From assembly GCA_030630905.1 (NCBI GenBank), contig DAOVMB010000236.1:1-5046 (forward strand): a DNA stretch of 5,046 nt. Reading direction: 5' to 3'. Position 1 is the stretch's first letter. The number at the start of each line of letters is the position of its first letter. Positions 1 through 5,046 of the stretch are shown in pieces. Made by a program: the position numbers and the translations under genes. A model generated the notes under the pieces. It saw only the letters and a program-made list of their open reading frames with translations, searched no databases and had not been told where the DNA came from. This DNA is from Sedimentisphaerales bacterium (lineage in GTDB: Bacteria; Planctomycetota; Phycisphaerae; Sedimentisphaerales; Anaerobacaceae).

Positions 1-984
1 CAAGACGGTACAATCAAGGTTTCCGTAGGAAGTAGGGCAATCGATTTACGTATCTCGACACTGCCGACTAATCATGGAGAAAAGGTGGTTATCCGAGTGC
101 TCGATAGTGAATCCATTACACGAGGCCTTGAGCAGTTGGGTATGGAGCCTGATGTGATGGCAGGTTTTGACGGGCAGATAGCAATGCCTCACGGGATTTT
201 ACTCGTTACCGGCCCGACCGGCTCCGGCAAGAGCACCACACTTTACTCGGCTCTGTCCCAGATGGACGGTGACAAATTGAATATTTCGACTGTTGAGGAT
301 CCGGTTGAATATGAACTTGGTTTCTGCAATCAGGTTCAGATTAACGAAAAGATCGGTCTGGATTTTGCTTCGACGCTTAGGAGTTTACTGCGTCAGGACC
401 CTGATGTGATAATGATAGGAGAGATTCGCGACAACGAGACCGCCCGTATAGCAGTCCAGGCGGCTCTGACGGGTCATTTGGTTTTATCGACGTTGCACAC
501 AAATGACGCGGCCTGCAGTATTACAAGACTGGTTGATATCGGCATTGAGCCGTACTTGATAGCGGCTTCGTTGAACGGAGTGCTTGCACAGCGATTGGTG
601 AGAAAGATTTGCCTGAAGTGCAAGGAGGTATATCAGATGTCGGAGCACATGGCCAGATATGTGGAAAAGGCGGGAGTCGAACCGGGCGAAATTTATCATG
701 GTGCAGGCTGTGATGATTGCCGAGGATCAGGCTATTTAGGCCGGGTTGGTATCTATGAGTTATTGATTATTGATGAGCAGTTCAGAGATATGATTAATAA
801 GGACACCTCAGTGAACAATATGCGGCGAACCTTTCATGAAAGTGACCGGCGCAGTTTGTTCGACGACGGTATAATGAAGGTAAGGCAGGGCTTAACGACA
901 ATGGAAGAAGTACTGCGTGTAACAAAAGTGTATGGTGAAAACGAAAACGAAGCTTTTGTTGAGAACAACAATCCCGAATCATGA
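1..984 (+). CDS. gspE: Type II secretion / type IV pilus assembly ATPase, GspE/PilB family (5'-partial)
   Basis: This is a hexameric cytoplasmic ATPase that powers pseudopilus or pilus assembly at the inner membrane. The frame is open from base 1, so the N-terminal part (about 200 residues in usual ~500-560 residue members) lies outside; 327 residues are visible. GTG at 85 is an internal valine codon, because typical family sequence (RISTLPT, then HGEKVVIRVLD) reads through it. Counting from base 1, visible motifs are Walker A GPTGSGKST (71-79), the Asp box around EDPVEYE (99-105), Walker B DPDVIMIGEIRD (133-144) and the His box with H159 and H166. A zinc-type tetracysteine follows (CLKC 204-207, CDDC 237-240), then GRVGIYELL and a C-terminal LTTMEEVLRVTKV. 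No catalytic motif is missing. The GIYELL segment favours GspE over PilB, but the two cannot be separated firmly without the N-terminus and neighbours. It ends with TGA, 80 bases before the next gene. Confidence 0.93.
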   Translation, partial: QDGTIKVSVGSRAIDLRISTLPTNHGEKVVIRVLDSESITRGLEQLGMEPDVMAGFDGQIAMPHGILLVTGPTGSGKSTTLYSALSQMDGDKLNISTVEDPVEYELGFCNQVQINEKIGLDFASTLRSLLRQDPDVIMIGEIRDNETARIAVQAALTGHLVLSTLHTNDAACSITRLVDIGIEPYLIAASLNGVLAQRLVRKICLKCKEVYQMSEHMARYVEKAGVEPGEIYHGAGCDDCRGSGYLGRVGIYELLIIDEQFRDMINKDTSVNNMRRTFHESDRRSLFDDGIMKVRQGLTTMEEVLRVTKVYGENENEAFVENNNPES

Positions 985-1064
985 TGAGAATGTAAGTGCA
1001 AATATTTCCCACATTAACCAAACGGGATGTCAAAGCTGATAGTTAATGATTGAAACTTAAAATA

Positions 1065-2354
1065 ATGCTTAAGAAATCTCTTATTATTGGTTCAGTATTC
1101 CTGCTTGCCGGCGGAACCATGTTAGGGTGGATTCTTGCCGAAAAAGAAAAGCAACAACAGGAAGTTTCTCTCTATAATCTGAAGTATGGCGTGGATACAG
1201 ATGATTATGTGAAGCAGTATGAAGAGTGGTTGCAGGCATCGCCGCGGGAGAGGTCTGAGTTACCCCCGATATTGGAGAACAATGGCAAGGCCATGACAAG
1301 AGAGCAACTCTGGCAAGAGCAGCAGGAGAGGCTCAAAGCCGATCTACGTAAATTGGCTACTGGCGAAATAGCCGTCCATCCTTTTGCAGATGTTCTTTAC
1401 GGCGATAACTGGCAAAACGAGCTCAGCGAATACAAGAAACGAAATGAGCTGAACGAATATGTTATGACTAGTTCTATTGTGTGTACAACTATGGGAGGCA
1501 GTATTTATGCCTGGTGGTTGTTGTTATGGATGGCTCGCTTTATTATAAAATTATCATCCGGTTCGAGATGCTTCCTCGTCAAGACTATTGGAACTCTAAA
1601 AAAAGTTGAAAGCAAGAAACAGAATGCAGTCGGTGATAAAGAATTACCGCAAGTACAGGAAACTCAAGAAAAACAAAGTCAACTTGATAAGGATTTGAAC
1701 GTCTATGTCAATTCGGGCCGGCAGAATCCGCTTCCTGTCAAGTGTGGGCCTAAAACTGTGGAAAGAGTGGCATGCAAAGAGAAGGTATCGAATGGTACTG
1801 AGAAGATCAACAGGCTGTTTACCGATGAAAAATCTGCTGTCATCAAGACAACCCCTAAATGGGGGGAAAAGCATTCCGAGACCGCTGAGCATTCAAAACC
1901 GCTCAATAGCGCCATTAACGAGCTTACTCAACAGGTCTCAGCCATTCGTGAATACGCGGCTTGCCAGCAGGACAGACTGGAAAAGCTCCAGGATGGTTAT
2001 GACTGGAACATCATCAGGACTTTTTGTCTGCGAGTTATCCGCTGCATTGATAATCTTGAAAGCCGTATTAGTCGGATCGGCGAAGAGGATGCCAAGGCGA
2101 TACATCTTGAGGAAGTAAGGGACGAGTTAATCTTTGCTCTGGAGTCAAGCGGTATCGAGCAATTTGAGCCGGAGATAAACAGTAAATATCGAGGACAGGA
2201 AAAGTACGCTGAAGCCGTCAAGGACAAGCAGCAAAGTGACAACCCGGAACAGGCGGGTGAAATTGCAACAGTAATCAGACCAGGCTATCAATACTTTATT
2301 AACGAAGGAAACATCAAGGTGGTTCGCCCGGCTCAGGTCAAGCTGTACGCTTGA
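1065..2354 (+). CDS. Membrane-anchored GrpE-like nucleotide exchange factor, two transmembrane segments
   Basis: This 429-residue protein combines a membrane module with a C-terminal GrpE-like domain. Numbered from ATG 1065, it has MLKK plus a hydrophobic segment (about 5-24), a polar charged stretch (25-135) and a second hydrophobic segment (about 137-161, Trp-rich). A Gln/Lys-rich linker (about 180-280) follows. A coiled-coil-prone region (283-340, with DNLES at 329-333) and a head domain (about 350-429) match GrpE: SSGIEQFEP (361-369), YAEAV (381-385), GEIATVIRPGY (398-408) and VVRPAQVKLY (419-428). GrpE normally releases ADP from DnaK and is soluble and ~200 residues long, so the membrane part is an unusual addition. 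Positive charges before segment 1 and after segment 2 predict the loop outside and the GrpE head in the cytoplasm. Start choice is uncertain: TTG at 1050 is in frame just after a TGA at 1047 and would add five residues. ATG 1065 is preferred; neither has a good Shine-Dalgarno. The Hsp70 gene 56 bases downstream supports the GrpE assignment. Confidence 0.8.
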   Translation: MLKKSLIIGSVFLLAGGTMLGWILAEKEKQQQEVSLYNLKYGVDTDDYVKQYEEWLQASPRERSELPPILENNGKAMTREQLWQEQQERLKADLRKLATGEIAVHPFADVLYGDNWQNELSEYKKRNELNEYVMTSSIVCTTMGGSIYAWWLLLWMARFIIKLSSGSRCFLVKTIGTLKKVESKKQNAVGDKELPQVQETQEKQSQLDKDLNVYVNSGRQNPLPVKCGPKTVERVACKEKVSNGTEKINRLFTDEKSAVIKTTPKWGEKHSETAEHSKPLNSAINELTQQVSAIREYAACQQDRLEKLQDGYDWNIIRTFCLRVIRCIDNLESRISRIGEEDAKAIHLEEVRDELIFALESSGIEQFEPEINSKYRGQEKYAEAVKDKQQSDNPEQAGEIATVIRPGYQYFINEGNIKVVRPAQVKLYA

Positions 2355-2365
2355 TAATTGAATTG

Positions 2366-2377
2366 TGAATCGATTCA
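2366..2377. promoter_or_regulatory. Perfect 12-base palindrome upstream of the hsp70 gene, possible operator
   Basis: TGAATCGATTCA is a perfect dyad centred in the 56-base gap before the Hsp70 gene. Three more pairs (AAT at 2361-2363, ATT at 2380-2382) flank it after a two-base mismatch, giving an imperfect 22-base dyad. It has almost no loop and no T-run, so it is not a terminator. It does not resemble the CIRCE heat-shock element. An operator role is only a suggestion; no convincing promoter was seen beside it. Confidence 0.25.
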
Positions 2378-2398
2378 TGATTTACCGAACCACAAAAT

Positions 2399-2406
2399 AG
2401 GGGGTG
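2399..2406 (+). promoter_or_regulatory. Strong Shine-Dalgarno for the Hsp70 gene
   Basis: AGGGGGTG lies four bases before the ATG at 2411 and differs by one base from AGGAGGTG. It fixes the Hsp70 start and is the only clear ribosome binding site in the window. The genes on either side have weak or no such signal, so the Hsp70 may be made in excess over its two membrane partners. Confidence 0.65.
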
Positions 2407-2410
2407 TAAA

Positions 2411-3970
2411 ATGACTAATATAGTGGGAATAGATCTCGGTACGACATTCTCGGCGCTATCGATTCTCAATGCTATCGGCAAGCCGGAGATGATCCCAAAT
2501 GCTGATGGTGAAAGACTCACTCCATCTGCAATTTTCTTTGACGAAGAGAACTCAGATATCGTCAGGGTAGGTATCGAAGCGATCAATTCAAGGCATCTGA
2601 ACGCTCAACGATCTGTTCGATGGATCAAGCGACATATGGGAGATACCAAATATCAGAAAAAAATAGACTCGAAGGACTGGACCCCTGTGGAATTGTCCGC
2701 TTTGATACTGAAAAAGCTCAAGCAAGACTGTTCTGTTGAGCATGGCGATATTTGCGATGCCGTTATTTCCGTCCCGGCCCACTTCGACGAAGTCCGCAGA
2801 AAAGCAACCATGGAAGCGGGCAAGATAGCCGGTTTGAACGTGATTGGAATTGTCAACGAGCCTGTGGCCGCCGCTTTGTATTATGCTACCAATCGGCAGG
2901 TTTCGGGAAAGGTCCTTGTCTACGACCTCGGCGGTGGAACATTCGATGTCACTATAATGGATGTCAAGGGGCATGAAATGAAGATTATTTGTTCTCAGGG
3001 CGATCATGCACTCGGCGGCATCGACTTTGACCAGAAAATATTAGAGATTTTGGAGCAAAAGTACAAAGACAAGTTCAATGCCGATCTGATCGGTTCGGAT
3101 GAGGATCGAGCAAAGTATGAAGATGAAGCCGAGGATATTAAAAGGACCTTGTCCCGGCGTGATGTTGCGAAAAAGATGCTCTACGGACCTGCTGGAAATA
3201 TGAGAGTGGAAATAACCCGAGAGATGTTCGAAAAAGCGATTTCTCCCTTAATGGATCGCGCGGACATCCTGGTGGAAGTCGCCCTTGGCGAAGCAGGCAT
3301 TGAACCAGGTGAAATTGACAAAGTTCTATTGGTCGGCGGAAGTACTCGAATACCGCTGGTCCAGCAGCGCCTCGATAAAATGTTTGGCCATACACCGGAG
3401 ACGGCGGTGAATGTCGATGAATGTGTGGCACTCGGTGCTGCTTTGCACGCTGGATTGACAACGCTAAGAGAGAAACCCGATACCATGCCGGCAGGAATTT
3501 CCGGCGGCCTGATGGACATAAACCTGACCGACGTTTGCAATCACAGCTACGGTACTATTTGCGCTCCCATTGATAAGGTAACAGGCCGGCGTGTAATTCA
3601 AAATCGTATCATTTTGAATAAAAATACTCCGTTGCCGTGTGAAGCATCCCAAACGTTCTATACTCTCAAGAAGGGGCAGGCGGAGGTTGAAGTGACCATT
3701 ACGCAGGGTGAAGGCAACGATGTCGAGTTTGTTAATAAGATTGCGACGTATAAATTTGAGCTTCCTCCGGACAGACCTGCGGAATGCCCGATCAAAGTCA
3801 CTTATAGCTATGATGTGAACCAGCGAATGCACTGCAAATTCGAAGACCTGGAGTCTGGCAGAGTGTTCGAGGTCGATCTTTGCCTGGATCAGGACGGCAA
3901 AATATCCGAGAGCAACAAAAAAGACAAGAACAAGCAACTCTCTGCCGTTGGCAGGTCAAAAGTCGAGTAA
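2411..3970 (+). CDS. DnaK-like Hsp70 chaperone paralogue lacking the helical lid
   Basis: This is an ATP-driven chaperone of 519 residues, against about 640 for housekeeping DnaK. The nucleotide-binding domain (1-~365) is complete: phosphate-1 IVGIDLGTTFS (4-14), phosphate-2 YDLGGGTFDVTI (171-182) and adenosine motif LVGGSTRIPLVQ (307-318). By alignment from memory with E. coli DnaK, the catalytic residues are kept: D8, K73 (K70), E150 (E171), T177 (T199) and D179 (D201). The proline-switch pair P122/R130 is also kept. The interdomain linker is altered to INLTDV (370-375) in place of VLLLDV, keeping the Asp. A beta substrate-binding domain follows (about 376-492, with NKNTPLPCEASQTFYT at 403-418 and ITQGE at 430-434). 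The last ~27 residues are a polar charged tail where DnaK would have its alpha lid. DnaK R167, which contacts J-proteins, corresponds to G146. The gene ends in tandem TAA TAA. Its position between a GrpE-like gene and a TerB-domain gene suggests a dedicated chaperone rather than the main cellular DnaK, so the symbol dnaK is not assigned. Confidence 0.95.
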   Translation: MTNIVGIDLGTTFSALSILNAIGKPEMIPNADGERLTPSAIFFDEENSDIVRVGIEAINSRHLNAQRSVRWIKRHMGDTKYQKKIDSKDWTPVELSALILKKLKQDCSVEHGDICDAVISVPAHFDEVRRKATMEAGKIAGLNVIGIVNEPVAAALYYATNRQVSGKVLVYDLGGGTFDVTIMDVKGHEMKIICSQGDHALGGIDFDQKILEILEQKYKDKFNADLIGSDEDRAKYEDEAEDIKRTLSRRDVAKKMLYGPAGNMRVEITREMFEKAISPLMDRADILVEVALGEAGIEPGEIDKVLLVGGSTRIPLVQQRLDKMFGHTPETAVNVDECVALGAALHAGLTTLREKPDTMPAGISGGLMDINLTDVCNHSYGTICAPIDKVTGRRVIQNRIILNKNTPLPCEASQTFYTLKKGQAEVEVTITQGEGNDVEFVNKIATYKFELPPDRPAECPIKVTYSYDVNQRMHCKFEDLESGRVFEVDLCLDQDGKISESNKKDKNKQLSAVGRSKVE

Positions 3971-3990
3971 TAATGTATGCGGGTATGTAG

Positions 3991-5046
3991 ATGAGCAAAC
4001 TTCTGATTCCAGTTTCGATTATGCTGGCGGCATCTGTGGCGATAATTTTCCCCGGTTTTATTGGTCGCTTCAGACTTAGATTCCTGGATTATTGGTCAAA
4101 GCTTTTAGATCTGGTTGATAGTGCCGTATTCAGGGACTTGGCAAACGAGCTAAGAATGCCGGGCCAGTTTAGAAAAATCAAATCCCGGCTCTTGCATCAG
4201 GCGGAACCTGACCGGTTTCAGGAATCATCCCCGCCGATTGATATGAGAGTACTGAATTGCCGGATCCAATGGACAAAACTGGAAGAAGAAAATAGTGTAT
4301 ATGATGCGTTCAGCCTGGAAATTTGCGGCTCTATTCATGCTCCGAGTGATAATTGCGACACGACTTTGCAGATATCAATCATGGATGTCACGGATGGGGC
4401 GACCGACGCCAAAGTTGTGCAGTCCCGGCTTCGGCAATGGTCATCACAGGATGGACCGGATCCATCCGCATTTTGCTACAGAGCCAGACTCGGTAAACTT
4501 CCTCACCGAGTCACCACTCTGCCGGACTGGACGGCTATTGCACAGATTCGTTTCGATTGGCTCCTGTTCCCTCGCAAAGGAAAAAGGCAACTGCAATTCA
4601 CTACGTCGATCATGTCCGCCGACAGCAATCAGGAGCTTGCTTGCACGCAGTGTTCGTTTACCTGCGAAAATCCCGCCTTCGGATATATGAACCAGCAGGA
4701 AAATATCGAGCGGACAAATATCCTGGCGGTTGCACTCGCATTCGCAGTCAGTGCGGCAGACAACAAACTATTTGACTGTGAGATTGAACTGATAAAAAAC
4801 TGGGCGAGGGACAACATTCTGGAAAATTCCGCATCTGATAAGGATGAACGCAAACTCGACAAGGCACTCGAAAAAACCATTGCCTTTTTCCGCGGCGGCA
4901 ACAATCTCGACGCTTATAAGATATGTGACGAAATCGTCGGAATTGCTCCTATAGGCCAGCGATACGATATTCTGGAGCTTTGCCTGTATGTAGCGCAATC
5001 AAAAGGATCCGCTACCGCCGAAGAATTAACTTTCTTGAAAAATATG
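3991..5046 (+). CDS. Membrane-anchored TerB/DjlA-like protein, possible J-domain co-chaperone (3'-partial)
   Basis: The frame is open from ATG 3991 to the window end (352 codons, no stop). An in-frame TAG sits immediately before the ATG, which fixes the 5' limit; the preceding GGG at 3981-3983 is a weak ribosome site. The 20-base gap after the Hsp70 stop suggests co-transcription and perhaps translational coupling. Residues 5-24 form one transmembrane anchor, followed by RFRLR, which predicts a cytoplasmic body. Residues ~85-230 are beta-rich with no family I can name firmly; they include WLLFPRKGKRQLQF (190-203) and a CxxCxxxC cluster at C218, C221 and C225. Residues ~236-352 resemble the helical TerB/DjlA N-terminal fold, with LAVALAFAVSAADNKLF (245-261), E264 and IKNWARDNI (268-276). 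E. coli DjlA has the order membrane anchor, TerB-like domain, J-domain. The Hsp70 and GrpE-like neighbours make a downstream J-domain plausible, but none is visible here. Confidence 0.78.
   Translation, partial: MSKLLIPVSIMLAASVAIIFPGFIGRFRLRFLDYWSKLLDLVDSAVFRDLANELRMPGQFRKIKSRLLHQAEPDRFQESSPPIDMRVLNCRIQWTKLEEENSVYDAFSLEICGSIHAPSDNCDTTLQISIMDVTDGATDAKVVQSRLRQWSSQDGPDPSAFCYRARLGKLPHRVTTLPDWTAIAQIRFDWLLFPRKGKRQLQFTTSIMSADSNQELACTQCSFTCENPAFGYMNQQENIERTNILAVALAFAVSAADNKLFDCEIELIKNWARDNILENSASDKDERKLDKALEKTIAFFRGGNNLDAYKICDEIVGIAPIGQRYDILELCLYVAQSKGSATAEELTFLKNM

Noticed and set aside
1012..1048. Inverted repeat CATTAAC / GTTAATG with a 23-base spacer before the GrpE-like gene
   Set aside because: Seven AT-rich bases with a long loop are likely by chance in an 80-base gap, and there is no T-run for a terminator.
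1705..2118. Plus-strand open frame of 137 codons within the GrpE-like gene
   Set aside because: It is Arg/Ser-rich out-of-frame translation overlapping the linker and coiled coil of the GrpE-like protein.
2358..2386. Possible sigma-70 promoter (TTGAAT ... TTTACC) before the Hsp70 gene
   Set aside because: The -10 element is too far from TATAAT to support, so no promoter was called.
2588..3007. Minus-strand open frame of 139 codons inside the Hsp70 gene
   Set aside because: It lies antisense to strongly conserved Hsp70 ATPase sequence, and its translation shows no recognisable domain.
3464..3937. Minus-strand open frame of 157 codons opposite the Hsp70 substrate-binding region
   Set aside because: The plus strand here encodes a recognisable substrate-binding domain, so the antisense frame is a shadow.
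4295..4690. Plus-strand open frame of 131 codons in another frame
   Set aside because: It overlaps the longer TerB-domain frame, which is open over 352 codons and has domain-like sequence; this frame shows none.
1..5046. CRISPR arrays, tRNA/rRNA genes, insertion sequences, long direct repeats
   Set aside because: None was seen on reading the window; coding density leaves only 80-, 56- and 20-base gaps.

Overview
The window shows four consecutive plus-strand genes packed head to tail, with the outer two cut by the window edges. The mix suggests a Gram-negative-type bacterium, most plausibly of the Planctomycetota or a related phylum. This rests on moderate GC, weak Shine-Dalgarno signals, an Hsp70 paralogue with a shortened C-terminus and a TerB-type membrane protein next to it. 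The phylum is an inference from family resemblance and was not proven here.

Layout: (1) bases 1-984 are the C-terminal two thirds of a GspE/PilB-type secretion or pilus ATPase, open at the 5' edge. (2) Bases 1065-2354 encode a two-transmembrane protein whose C-terminal ~150 residues look like GrpE, the Hsp70 nucleotide exchange factor. (3) Bases 2411-3970 encode a 519-residue DnaK-like Hsp70. It has a complete ATPase domain and a beta substrate-binding domain but no helical lid. (4) Bases 3991-5046 encode a membrane-anchored protein that is open at the 3' edge. It has a beta-rich middle region and a TerB/DjlA-like helical domain running off the window. The intergenic gaps are 80, 56 and 20 bases. 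No terminator was seen in them, and no stretch over 100 bases lacks a gene.

The main point of interest is genes 2-4. They look like a dedicated, membrane-associated Hsp70 machine: an exchange factor fused to a membrane anchor with a ~110-residue extracytoplasmic loop, a lidless Hsp70, and a DjlA-like membrane protein that may carry a J-domain beyond the window. Predicted topology puts the GrpE-like head in the cytoplasm with the Hsp70. A working hypothesis is that the system senses or services something at the inner membrane, possibly the secretion apparatus encoded upstream. The domain assignments are read from sequence motifs; the system-level role is inference.
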